Below, piece after piece: positions 1-8,522 of a stretch of DNA of 64,000 nucleotides. The position numbers were made by a program, and so were the translations under genes. This stretch comes from Candidatus Binatia bacterium (GTDB lineage: Bacteria; Desulfobacterota; Binatia; HRBIN30; BPIQ01): assembly GCA_026004195.1 (NCBI GenBank), contig BPIQ01000001.1, positions 1,633,605 through 1,697,604 of the forward strand, written 5' to 3'. Positions within the stretch are counted from its first letter, which is position 1, and every line of letters starts with the position of its first letter. The notes beneath the pieces are model-generated. The model was given only the letters and a program-made list of their open reading frames with translations. It had not been told where the DNA came from and made no database searches.

Positions 1-1
1 G

Positions 2-745
2 AACATCGCGCTCTTCCAGAAGATGTTCCGCGACGATCCGGAAGTGCTCATCCCCGAAGTCTATCCCGACTTCTGTTCCCGGCGGGTCCTCACGATGAGT
101 TACATCGAGGGCTATCCCTTCACCGACATCCTCGCCCCCGGCGTCGAGCAAAGCCTCAAGGACTGGGTCGCGATCAAGTACTTCCGCGTTCTCTGGCGGC
201 AGATCTTCGAGTACGGAACCCTCCACACGGACCCGCATCCCGGCAACTACCTCGTGACGTACCACCCGAAACTCGCCATCCTGGACTTCGGCTCGATCCG
301 CATCTTCCCCGAACCCATCCGCAAGGCTTACCACCGGCTGGCCAAAGCCATCCTCGCCCGGGACGAGGCGACGATGGCCGAGTGCTTCGTCACCCTCGGT
401 TTTCTCGACCCGGGACAGGACCCGAAGCCACTCGTCCGCATCATGTACATCCTTTTCGAGCCCGTGCTCGAAGACCGGGAGTACGATCCCCGGGATTTCA
501 AGTCGGTGGAGAAGGCGATGGAAATCGCTCAGATCGGCGTCGAGCACCGGCTCTTCAAGGCACCGGGGCACCGCGTCTTCCTCACGCGGGCCCTCGTCGG
601 TCTCGACGCTTACGTGAAGCAGTTCGGCACGGTCACGAACTGGCACCGGCTTTTTCGGGAGTGCGTCGAGCGCGTTCCCGACGAAAATCCCGTGCAAGAA
701 CGATCCATGCCGCCGAAGGAAGGCGAACGCCGCGCGGGGTCCTGA
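2..745 (+). CDS. ABC1/AarF/UbiB-family kinase-like protein, 5' partial
   Basis: C-terminal part of an atypical protein-kinase-like ATPase of the ABC1/AarF/UbiB family; members support ubiquinone synthesis or membrane-lipid functions. The reading frame is open to the left edge, so the N-terminal half is missing. Visible motifs are LHTDPHPGN (the family QADPHPGN catalytic-loop signature) and LDFGSIR (metal-binding DFG), both in the first third of the visible part. The tail is mainly helical and polar. It converges on the methyltransferase gene, and the two 3' ends overlap by about 113 bp. Family assignment is firm; the substrate cannot be deduced. Confidence 0.85.
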   Translation, partial: NIALFQKMFRDDPEVLIPEVYPDFCSRRVLTMSYIEGYPFTDILAPGVEQSLKDWVAIKYFRVLWRQIFEYGTLHTDPHPGNYLVTYHPKLAILDFGSIRIFPEPIRKAYHRLAKAILARDEATMAECFVTLGFLDPGQDPKPLVRIMYILFEPVLEDREYDPRDFKSVEKAMEIAQIGVEHRLFKAPGHRVFLTRALVGLDAYVKQFGTVTNWHRLFRECVERVPDENPVQERSMPPKEGERRAGS

Positions 746-1538
746 AGGGCTCGAGGGCACGCCGCACCTCCCGGGCGACGGGCTCGCGAAGCTCCGCAGG
801 CGCCGCGCGCAACGCTGCCCCGGTCGGGCCCATCTCGAGAGCGAGCTCCACGGCACGCTCGAAGTCGACACCGCCGCCGAGCGTGAGTGTCTCGCAGTGT
901 TCTTCGAGACGGACGTCGGCGAAACCCGCGTCCGCGAGCACCTCCCGCAAAAACGCCGCCGAAGCGAGGCCGAACGGGCCCGGAGTACCCGGCGCCGGTG
1001 GCGGCGGGAGCTCGAGGTAGCGCGCCGCGGCCTCGAGCGGCACGAGGGCCCAGGGGTTGCGTTCGAGGGGCTGCCAGCAGACGAAAGCGAGGCGCCCCCC
1101 GGGCCGGAGAGAAGCGCCCAGGCGCGCGAAGGCGACGCGCGGGTTCTCGAAGAACATGACGCCGAACCGGGAGTAGACGAGGTCGAAAGACGCCTCGGGA
1201 AGTTCCCCGGTCTGAGCGTCCAGAAGCTCGAAACTCACGTTCCCGAGACCCGCTTCCCGGAGCCTCTCCCGCGCTCGTTCGAGCATGACCCGCGAGACGT
1301 CGATCCCCACGACACGCCCTTCGGGACCCACGCGGCGCGCGAGCTCGAGGGTCGTGTCGCCGCAGCCACAACCCACGTCGAGCACCGTCTCGCCGCGCGA
1401 GACACCGGCTCGGTCCATCGTGGCGAGGCCGAGCGGGCGGATCTGCGGCTCGATTTCGCGCTCGAGCCGGACCCACTTGGGCCCGGCGATCTCGTTCCAG
1501 TATCGGATCTGCTCGGCGTTGGGCCCCGCCTCTTCCAT
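633..1538 (-). CDS. class I SAM-dependent methyltransferase
   Basis: About 301 residues. The Rossmann-fold methyltransferase core has motif I VLDVGCGCGDTTLELA near residues 65-80, an acidic residue at the end of strand 2 (VVGIDVS), and the post-motif region SFDLVYSRFGVMFF. This resembles the UbiE/Methyltransf_11/25 superfamily; the substrate is not evident. The chosen ATG encodes MEEAGPNAEQIRYWNE, which starts where family members start, one base after the stop of the ProA-like gene on the same strand. The two genes are therefore probably cotranscribed. A longer in-frame extension upstream lies inside the ProA-like gene and looks like non-coding shadow. The 3' end overlaps the convergent UbiB-like gene. 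Confidence 0.85.
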   Translation of the reverse strand: MEEAGPNAEQIRYWNEIAGPKWVRLEREIEPQIRPLGLATMDRAGVSRGETVLDVGCGCGDTTLELARRVGPEGRVVGIDVSRVMLERARERLREAGLGNVSFELLDAQTGELPEASFDLVYSRFGVMFFENPRVAFARLGASLRPGGRLAFVCWQPLERNPWALVPLEAAARYLELPPPPAPGTPGPFGLASAAFLREVLADAGFADVRLEEHCETLTLGGGVDFERAVELALEMGPTGAALRAAPAELREPVAREVRRALEPFRTPRGVRLPSAAWIVLARDFRRERARRTPEKAGASS

Positions 1539-1539
1539 T

Positions 1540-3036
1540 CTAGCGCCGCACGTCGAAGTCCACCTGACGCGCCCGGGCTCGGATCGTGAAGACGCCGTCG
1601 CCGCTGAGAATCGCACCGCGCCCCAGGAGCCGGCCCGCCTGCCAGTTCGAAAGCCCCAGTTCGGGCCGGCCGAGCGCGTACTGCCCGTCCACCCACCGCG
1701 TGAAACCGTTTCCCACGAACGGTGCGTTCACCGAGCGGTAAAAGCGCTCGTGCTCGGCTTCGTCCGTGCCGACCAGGCTGGCGATGAACTGCGGGCTCCA
1801 CTGGTTGAAGAGTTCCACTGCCTCGTCGACCGACTCCACGACCTCGAGCGTGACTTCCGGCGTTTCCTCCCACTCCCACTCGCGCCCGAGCTCCTCCCGG
1901 GGAAGCACTTCCGCCTGCGGCTCTTCGACGTCGCCCTCGGCCCTCCGAACGCGGATCCTGCGCCCGAAAAGCTCCCGTGGCACGTAGCTTCGCGCACCGG
2001 GCGCGACGTGAAGCTTGAACTCCTGCCCTCTCCGCGCTCCGGCCTCGCGCAGGCTTTCGAGGAAGACGGGGACGAGCTCTCGCGCTCGCGACCTCACGAC
2101 GCAGCAGACGTTGAGCGTGTTGCACACCTTGCGGTCGAGCGAGTGCAGAACCGCCGACGCAAAGGCGTCTTTCGGGGCGCTTTCCGCCGCGACGAGCCAC
2201 GCCCCGCCCGTCCCGTGGAGGCTCACCGGCACTCCGGCTTGCCGCGCGAGCGCTCCCAGGATGGCGACGGCCTTCCCCGAACCGCGGGCCACGGCGAGCC
2301 CGAGCCTCGCGTCGGAAAAAAGCGCCCAGGCCGAGGCGTGCTCCGTGCTGTCGACGAGCGAAACCGCGCCTTCCGGGAGCCTCGCTTCTTCCCGCGCGGG
2401 CTCGACGGCGTGCTCGAGAAGGGCGCGAGCCGTCCGCAGGGCATCGCGACCGATGCGGAAGACGACCGTGTTACCCCCGCGCAGAACCCCGGTCGCGTCG
2501 GCCACGACGTTGGGCCTTCCCTCGAAGACGAATCCCACGACACCGAGCTCCGCCCCGAGGAGCTCGACGCTCCAGCCCGGGTGCTCCACGCGCTCGAAGA
2601 GCTGGCCACGACGCGAGGGAGCTTCGATCCATCCTCGCAGCCCTTGGATCATGCCGCGCCTGAGCTTCTCGTCCGCCACGAGCCGTGTGACCGACCGGCC
2701 GCGCGAGCGGGCTTCTTCCACGTCTTCCCGGTTCGCGCGGCTCACCCCCTCCCACACGGCGTCGTCCTCGAGACGGCGTGCAAAGGCGTCGTAGAAGTTC
2801 GAAATCGCCTCGTCCGTGACCGAACCCATCCGCCGGAACGCCTCGACGGCGCGGTCCACGGCACGACGCGCCACCTCGCGCTCCCGAGCCGGGATGTGGA
2901 GAATCTCGCCGTCGACGACGGCAAGGGCATCGCCCGGGCGGAAAGCCCGCGCGACCTCCTCGGGCACGCGGACCACCCGGTCGCCGCCGAAGACGAGCCG
3001 CATCCCGGGCTCGACGGTTTCGAGCTTCTCGATCAT
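1540..3036 (-). CDS. ProA-like aldehyde dehydrogenase (glutamate-5-semialdehyde dehydrogenase family)
   Basis: 498 residues, longer than typical ProA (about 415), with an N-terminal extension of about 40 residues. The aldehyde-dehydrogenase superfamily signature includes FEGRPNVVADATGVLRGGN (substrate/cofactor lobe) and the catalytic-cysteine segment DRKVCNTLNVCCV, matching gamma-glutamyl-phosphate reductase. ProA reduces gamma-glutamyl phosphate with NADPH in proline synthesis. No proB is adjacent and the partner is a methyltransferase, so a divergent substrate is possible. ATG at 3036 is followed by a compact start (MIEKLETV). The following methyltransferase begins two bases beyond its stop. 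The family is confident, the exact reaction less so. Confidence 0.8.
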   Translation of the reverse strand: MIEKLETVEPGMRLVFGGDRVVRVPEEVARAFRPGDALAVVDGEILHIPAREREVARRAVDRAVEAFRRMGSVTDEAISNFYDAFARRLEDDAVWEGVSRANREDVEEARSRGRSVTRLVADEKLRRGMIQGLRGWIEAPSRRGQLFERVEHPGWSVELLGAELGVVGFVFEGRPNVVADATGVLRGGNTVVFRIGRDALRTARALLEHAVEPAREEARLPEGAVSLVDSTEHASAWALFSDARLGLAVARGSGKAVAILGALARQAGVPVSLHGTGGAWLVAAESAPKDAFASAVLHSLDRKVCNTLNVCCVVRSRARELVPVFLESLREAGARRGQEFKLHVAPGARSYVPRELFGRRIRVRRAEGDVEEPQAEVLPREELGREWEWEETPEVTLEVVESVDEAVELFNQWSPQFIASLVGTDEAEHERFYRSVNAPFVGNGFTRWVDGQYALGRPELGLSNWQAGRLLGRGAILSGDGVFTIRARARQVDFDVRR

Positions 3037-3208
3037 CGCTTCCCACGATTACTGTCCGGTCGGGAGCGTGTCAAAACGCCGGCGGGCAGAGACCTGCGGG
3101 AGCGCGGGGGAAAGCACGCGGAGGCGAAAGTCCGCTCCCCCCGAAAACTCCTCGGCGCCTGCCAGACGAAGTGCGTGGAAGAATCGCTCCGTCCAGCGTC
3201 ACCCGGCA

Positions 3209-3654
3209 TCAGGGCCGGTGTTTTTCGAGAAGCTCGAGATCGAGAAGATCTTTCGGCCGGCCGAGGGCGCGCTTGTTCCGAACGAGTTCCTCCCGGCCGA
3301 TGACAGGCAAGCGGAGACCACCGTCTTCGACCTCCAGGGGTTCGGCCAGGCTTCCTCGAACGCGACACCGGTGATGCCCGTAAGCAGGTCGACACGCCGG
3401 GGCGGCAGACCGATCTGGAAAACCAGATCGTCCCGCGTGAGGTCCTCTTCGGAAATGTCGTGAAGCGGTACGCCGAACTCCCGCAATGCCAGAAGGACTT
3501 TCCGGGCGTTTTCCCGCGTCGGCTCCACCCAGAGGTCGAGATCCCCCGTCGCCCGGGGCTCGGAGTGGATCGATACCGCATAAGCACCGACGACGAGGAA
3601 CCGAACCTCAGCGTCGGAAAAGGCGCGTAAAAGATCGCGAAAGTCCTCGTTCAT
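3209..3654 (-). pseudogene. nucleotidyltransferase (AbiEii/DUF6036-like), frameshifted
   Basis: A small nucleotidyltransferase of the toxin-like MNT superfamily. The N-terminal part reads MNEDFRDLL, then VVGAYAVSIHSEPRATGDLDLWVEP, with the two metal-binding aspartates in GDLDLWV near residues 38 and 40. After FEEAWPNP (about 3345) the original frame turns into low-complexity sequence. The +1 frame instead gives the expected family tail (LEVEDGGLRLPVIGREEL, then a KDLLDLELL segment) and stops at 3209-3211. One indel is therefore needed to rebuild a roughly 148-residue protein. This is either a sequencing error or real inactivation. It overlaps the small partner gene upstream by 47 bp. Confidence 0.7.
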
Positions 3655-3811
3655 CCGGCTTCCAGCCCTTGAGCCGCCAGATCTCCTCGCTGAGTTCGCA
3701 CGCACGCCGCCACTTCTCGCCAGGCGACGCGCGTGCCCAGAACTCCCGGTCGAACCGGTCGTCGATCTCCCGCAGCGTCGTCTTCCGGAACACGATTTTC
3801 CGTGGCTTCAC
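3608..3811 (-). CDS. small partner protein of the nucleotidyltransferase (antitoxin-like)
   Basis: 67 residues, GTG start encoding VKPRKIVFRKTT. The charged, helical sequence has the pattern FWARASPGEKWRRACELSEEIW followed by LSRSFTRLFRR. Short proteins of this kind regularly precede AbiEii/DUF6036-type nucleotidyltransferases, and here the gene lies immediately upstream and overlaps the NTase by 47 bp on the same strand. The two probably form a toxin-antitoxin-like pair, with translation coupled. No DNA-binding motif is obvious. Assignment rests on context and sequence pattern; activity is inference. Confidence 0.6.
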   Translation of the reverse strand: MKPRKIVFRKTTLREIDDRFDREFWARASPGEKWRRACELSEEIWRLKGWKPDERGLSRSFTRLFRR

Positions 3812-4006
3812 GACAGTCAGGGTACCACGGGAGGGCGCGCTCCGCGACGAAACCTGCGGTCGCGTGGCGTTTCGGGGGCTCGGAACCTCGCCTCTGTCCG
3901 GGATTTCCCCCGTGCCGGGCCGCTCTCCGAGGAACGCCGAACATCTCCCGCCACGTGGATCATCCCCCCTTCCCTCGCGCAGCCGAAACCCGTAAATCCG
4001 GGCGCG

Positions 4007-5707
4007 ATGGCAGACCTCGCCCGCGAGCTCGAGCGCCTCGACGGCCGTCCGTACCCGGCCTACCGGGACCTCCGGGGCCGGCCGTTCCCCGTGGGGTCCT
4101 ACCGGATCGTCCTCGATCACGTCCAGGGCGACCCTTTCGCGTCCCCGAGCAGGGTCAGGGTCGAGGTCCCTCCGGAACTGCTCCGCCTCCCGAGCTCGGC
4201 GCTCTCGGGACGCGACGCCCGGAGGGCTGCGGCGGACTTTTTTCACCGGCGCCTCCTGCGCTCGCTGCGCGAGGAGGCGGGAAGGGCCGGCAGCGGAAAG
4301 AGCGGACTCCTCGAGATCTGCCCGGTAGGGCAGGAAGTGCTCGAACGAACCGCCGTACGTCTCGAGCCGGGAGGTCGCGCCACGCTGCGTCTTCTCGCCG
4401 GACTTCCGGCCGCGGGACGCCGGATCCTGGGACGCGAGGCGGCGCGCCTTCTCACCGAAAAGCTCCCCCGCGCCCTCGACCGCGCACTCCTGCCCCGAAC
4501 GTACGATGCCGGGGCGCTCGCGCGCCACGTGGCCGCCGTCGAGGACCAGACGGCTCTCCGGGCCGAGCTCGATGCGAAAGGCCTCGTCGCCTTTCTCGCC
4601 GAGGGCGCCATCCTTCCGAGAAAAAGCGGCGCCGACGACCGTCCAATGGAAGGTGCACTTCCCCTCGAAGTGTCCCCGAGCCTCGCCGTCGAGCTCGAAG
4701 CGCCGCACGCGGGAAGGCTCCGCGGCCTCGGCATTCCGCGGGGCGTCACGTTGATCGTGGGCGGCGGCTACCACGGAAAGTCGACGCTCCTTGCCGCCCT
4801 CGCCTCCGGTGTCTACGACCACGTACCCGGCGACGGCCGGGAGTTCTGCGTGACCGTACCGGGAGCCGTCGTCGTGCGCGCCGAAGACGGCCGCTCGGTG
4901 CGCGGCGTGGACCTGCGTGCCTTCATCTCGCGCCTGCCCCTCGGCCGGCCGACCGACCGCTTCGAGACGGACGACGCGTCGGGCTCGACGTCGCAGGCCG
5001 CGGCGATCCTCGAGGCGCTCGAGGTCGGGGCGACCTGCCTTCTCGTCGACGAGGACACGGCCGCCACGAATTTCATGATCCGGGACGCGAGGATGAGACG
5101 GCTCGTTCCACCCTCGGCCGAGCCCATCACGCCCTACATCGACCGCGTGCGACAGCTCGCCCGGGAGCTCGGTGTTTCCTCGGTGCTCGTCGTGGGCGGC
5201 GCGGGCGACTACCTCGACGTGGCCGACACGGTGATCCAGATGCAGGACTACCGTCCGCTCGACGTGACGGAAAAGGCGCGTCAGGTCGCCCGGGAACTCC
5301 CCCTCGGCGAAGCGGCACCGCATCCGCCCGGTCCCTGGCCCTCCCCGCCGCCGCGCGTCCCGGATCCTCGAAGCTTCGACCCGAGCCGCGGACGGCGCGA
5401 AGAAAGGGTCCGGAGCGTGAAGACACGCAGCATCGAGTTCGGCACCGAGGAAATCGACGTCTCGCTCCTCGCCCAGCTCGTCGACCCAGCCCAGTGCCGG
5501 GCCATCGGGGACGTCCTCCTCCTTTTCTCCCGCGGGCTCTGCGACGGGAAAAAAACCCTCGCCGAGCTTCTCGACCTCGTCGACCGGCGGATCGAAGACG
5601 AAGGTCTCGAGAGCGTGACGCAGCGAGGCTTCGGAGACCGCGCGCGTCCGAGAAGGTTCGAGATCGCGGGGGCCGTGAACCGCCTGCGGACGCTCCGGAT
5701 CCGGTGA
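4007..5707 (+). CDS. ABC-class predicted ATPase (ABC_ATPase, PF09818 family)
   Basis: 566 residues. It resembles the COG3044 'predicted ATPase of the ABC class', a soluble protein without membrane domains. The opening block (residues 1-90, YPAYRDLRG... VLDHVQGDPFASPSRVRV) is typical of the family. A P-loop GGGYHGKST is near residues 252-260, and a Walker-B-like LLVDEDTAATNFMIRD near 340. A late segment (SVLVVGGAGDYLDVADTVIQM) matches the H-loop region. The cellular role of this family is unknown. The gene ends 10 bp before the RND exporter gene, suggesting an operon, though this ATPase is not a known partner of RND pumps. Confidence 0.85.
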   Translation: MADLARELERLDGRPYPAYRDLRGRPFPVGSYRIVLDHVQGDPFASPSRVRVEVPPELLRLPSSALSGRDARRAAADFFHRRLLRSLREEAGRAGSGKSGLLEICPVGQEVLERTAVRLEPGGRATLRLLAGLPAAGRRILGREAARLLTEKLPRALDRALLPRTYDAGALARHVAAVEDQTALRAELDAKGLVAFLAEGAILPRKSGADDRPMEGALPLEVSPSLAVELEAPHAGRLRGLGIPRGVTLIVGGGYHGKSTLLAALASGVYDHVPGDGREFCVTVPGAVVVRAEDGRSVRGVDLRAFISRLPLGRPTDRFETDDASGSTSQAAAILEALEVGATCLLVDEDTAATNFMIRDARMRRLVPPSAEPITPYIDRVRQLARELGVSSVLVVGGAGDYLDVADTVIQMQDYRPLDVTEKARQVARELPLGEAAPHPPGPWPSPPPRVPDPRSFDPSRGRREERVRSVKTRSIEFGTEEIDVSLLAQLVDPAQCRAIGDVLLLFSRGLCDGKKTLAELLDLVDRRIEDEGLESVTQRGFGDRARPRRFEIAGAVNRLRTLRIR

Positions 5708-5717
5708 CGGCAAGGCC

Positions 5718-8366
5718 ATGCCGGGCAGCGGGAAGGACGCGCTCGACCGCGCAGTCGGGAAGATCCTCTCGTCTTCGACGCGGCTCGTCCTCGCCGCCCC
5801 ACGGGCGGTGGTCCTCGCGACGGCGGTTCTCACCGTGGTCTTCGGCCTCTTCGCCGCACGGACGCTGCGACTCGACATGGACCACACGAAGCTCGTCGAC
5901 GAGAACCTGCCCTTCCGGAAAACGTACCGCGAGTTCGCGGCCGCCTTTCCGATCCTCGACAACGCGCTCCTCGTCGTGGTCGACGCGCCGAGCGGCGTAC
6001 GCGCACGGCAGGCGGCGAGCGAACTCGCGGACGAACTCCGGAAGCATCCGGACCTCTTCTCCGACGTCTTCGTCCCGGGCGCAGGCCCCTTTTTCGAGCG
6101 GAACGCGCTTCTCTACCTGGACGTCGAAGAGCTGGAAGAGTTCGCCGACCGGCTCGCCATGGTGCAGCCCATCGTGGCCGAGCTCTTGCGCGATCCCAGC
6201 GTGGCGAACCTCGCCCGGCTCGTCGAGCTCGGGCTCGAGGAGATTCGCCACGACCAGCGGGACCCGTCCGAGTGGGCACGGCTCCTCGACCGGCTCTCGA
6301 GCGCCGTCGTTTCCGTCTACGACGAATTTCCCGTGTCGTTTTCCTGGGAGGATCTCCTGCTCGAGGGCTCGGCCATCGACCCGAGGACGCGTCAGGTGGT
6401 CGTCGTGGAGCCGGTGCTCGACTTCGAGAGTCTCCTCCCGGCGGCCCGTCCCCTGGCCGCGATCCGCGCGGCGGCACGGAAGCTCCGTCTCGCCGAGAAA
6501 CATTCGGCGAACGTCCGTATCACCGGCAACCCCGCACTCAACCACGAGGAGATGCTCGGGCTCGCGCGAGACGTGGGGCTCGCGGGTCTCTTCTCGGCCG
6601 CCTTCGTCGCCGTCCTCCTCTACGCGGCCCTGCGTTCGGTGCGCGTCGTGCTGGCCGTTCTTCTCGTGCTCGGAGCCGGGCTCGTCTGGACCGGAGCCTT
6701 CGCCGCCTGGGCGGTGGGCTATCTCAACGTCCTTTCCGTCTGTTTTGCCGTGCTGTTCGTCGGACTCGCCGTGGATTTCGGGATCCACTTCTCGCTCCGG
6801 TATCTCGACCTCCGGCAGTCGGAAAAGACGCACGAAGAGGCATCGTTCGGAGCGAGCCGCGAAGTCGGCTCCTCGCTCGTTCTCTGTGCCCTCACGACGG
6901 CGCTGGGTTTCTGGGCATTCCTTCCGACTCCCTACCGCGGTGTGGCGCAGCTCGGTCTCATCTCCGGCGTCGGCGTGCTCGTCGGGCTCCTCCTCACGCT
7001 TTCCCTCCTCCCTGCGCTCCTGGCTTCCTACCTCCACGTGCCCCGCGACGGTCTCCCCGCCGTTTCCTTGCGTTTCTCCTTCCCGAATCTCGCCCGAACT
7101 CCTCGCCCGGTTCTCCTCGGGACGCTGCTCTTCGCACTTGCGGCTCTCGTGCTCGCGCCTCGCGTGCGTTTCGACTCCGACATCCTCGCCATGCGCGACC
7201 CCGACACCGAATCCGCCCGGGCCTTCGCCGATCTCCTCGCGGACGCAGACCATTCCCCCTGGTACGTGGACGTCGTGGCTCCTTCCCTCGAAGAGGCCGA
7301 GCGTCTGGCCGAACGGCTCCGGCGCTTGCCCGGCGTGGGACGCGTCGTGACGGCCCGCAGTTACGTCCCGCAGAACCAGGAGGAAAAACGCGCGATCCTC
7401 GCCGACGTCGCCGTTCTCCTCGACTTCCCCGAGCCGGAAGAAGGAACCGACTCGAGCCTTCCCCCGGAAGAACAGATCCGCGCCCTGCGCGAACTCCGGG
7501 ATTTCCTCTCGGCCCGGTGGCTCGAGGAACGCGACACGGAACTGGCCAGGAGCGTGAAGCTCCTGCGGCAGGAGCTGGGTCGCTTCCTCGAGCGGATCGA
7601 AAAAGGGCAGGAGCCGCAACGGGTCCTGGCGGCGCTCGAGAAAACGCTCCTCGGACCGCTTCCGGACCTCGTCCGTCGTCTGCGGCGGGCACTCGACCCC
7701 GAGGAGGTGCGGCTCGAAAACCTCCCGCCGGAGATTCGCTCCCGCATGCTCGCTCCCGACGGCAGAGCGAGACTCCAGGTGTTTCCCCGGACACCGATCC
7801 ACGACACGGAATCTCTCGGTGGCTTCGCCCGCGAGGTGGCAGCGATCGCCCCGAACGTCACGGGCATGGGGGTGAACATCTACGAGTTCGGCCGAGCCAC
7901 CGTCCGCTCGCTCCGGCAGGCGCTCCTCACGGCGGCCGTGGCGATCACGCTTCTTCTCTGGCTCCTTTTCCGGCGCCTCTCCGACGTGCTGCTCGTCCTC
8001 GCGCCGCTCGCGCTCGCCATGGCGGGGACCTGCGCGGCGATGGTGCTCCTCGGCTGGAAGTTCAACTTCGCCAACGTCGTCGTCCTGCCGCTCCTTCTGG
8101 GTGTCGGCGTGGACAGCGGCATCCATCTCGTCCACCGAAGCCGTCTCGGCCTCGACTCGGCCGGAGCCCTGCTCCGAAGCTCGACGGCGCGCGGGGTGTT
8201 CTACAGCGCGCTCACGACACTCGCGAGCTTCGGAAGCCTCGCTCTCTCCCACCACCGGGGTGTGGAAAGTCTCGGCAAGGTGCTGACCCTGGGGATGGCG
8301 CTCACTCTCCTCGCCAACCTCGTCGTCCTGCCCGCGCTCCTCGACGCGAGGCGGCGCCGCGGTTGA
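5718..8366 (+). CDS. hpnN: MMPL/RND-family exporter, HpnN-like (hopanoid transport)
   Basis: 882 residues. Two RND/MMPL halves, each with a single membrane helix, a large periplasmic loop and a bundle of five helices (first bundle about 285-450, second about 730-880). The opening membrane segment follows residues SSSTRLVLAAPRAV, and the loop start LDMDHTKLVDENLPFRK is characteristic of the hopanoid-associated transporter HpnN. HpnN moves hopanoids from the inner to the outer membrane and is driven by the proton gradient. Length agrees with the family (860-890). No squalene-hopene cyclase or other hpn gene is nearby, so the hopanoid link rests on similarity only. Confidence 0.8.
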   Translation: MPGSGKDALDRAVGKILSSSTRLVLAAPRAVVLATAVLTVVFGLFAARTLRLDMDHTKLVDENLPFRKTYREFAAAFPILDNALLVVVDAPSGVRARQAASELADELRKHPDLFSDVFVPGAGPFFERNALLYLDVEELEEFADRLAMVQPIVAELLRDPSVANLARLVELGLEEIRHDQRDPSEWARLLDRLSSAVVSVYDEFPVSFSWEDLLLEGSAIDPRTRQVVVVEPVLDFESLLPAARPLAAIRAAARKLRLAEKHSANVRITGNPALNHEEMLGLARDVGLAGLFSAAFVAVLLYAALRSVRVVLAVLLVLGAGLVWTGAFAAWAVGYLNVLSVCFAVLFVGLAVDFGIHFSLRYLDLRQSEKTHEEASFGASREVGSSLVLCALTTALGFWAFLPTPYRGVAQLGLISGVGVLVGLLLTLSLLPALLASYLHVPRDGLPAVSLRFSFPNLARTPRPVLLGTLLFALAALVLAPRVRFDSDILAMRDPDTESARAFADLLADADHSPWYVDVVAPSLEEAERLAERLRRLPGVGRVVTARSYVPQNQEEKRAILADVAVLLDFPEPEEGTDSSLPPEEQIRALRELRDFLSARWLEERDTELARSVKLLRQELGRFLERIEKGQEPQRVLAALEKTLLGPLPDLVRRLRRALDPEEVRLENLPPEIRSRMLAPDGRARLQVFPRTPIHDTESLGGFAREVAAIAPNVTGMGVNIYEFGRATVRSLRQALLTAAVAITLLLWLLFRRLSDVLLVLAPLALAMAGTCAAMVLLGWKFNFANVVVLPLLLGVGVDSGIHLVHRSRLGLDSAGALLRSSTARGVFYSALTTLASFGSLALSHHRGVESLGKVLTLGMALTLLANLVVLPALLDARRRRG

Positions 8367-8522
8367 CTTGCCCCTCGTTCGTCGGAGGGACGCCGAAGCT
8401 ACCCCCTCGTTTTCTCGATCGGCCGGTTCGCGAAGTGCGGCACCACGAAGTGCCACGCGAGATACCCGCTCCTCTGCGGGACAGAAGTTCCCCTCGGCCG
8501 AAGTCGCCGCCCCGAGCACCCC

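Noticed and set aside
1285..3303. 672-residue + strand frame over the ProA-like gene
   Set aside because: Shadow frame; the minus strand encodes a full aldehyde dehydrogenase with its catalytic Cys.
5127..8519. 1130-residue frame antisense to the RND exporter
   Set aside because: Shadow of the HpnN-like gene, without recognisable domain or signal.
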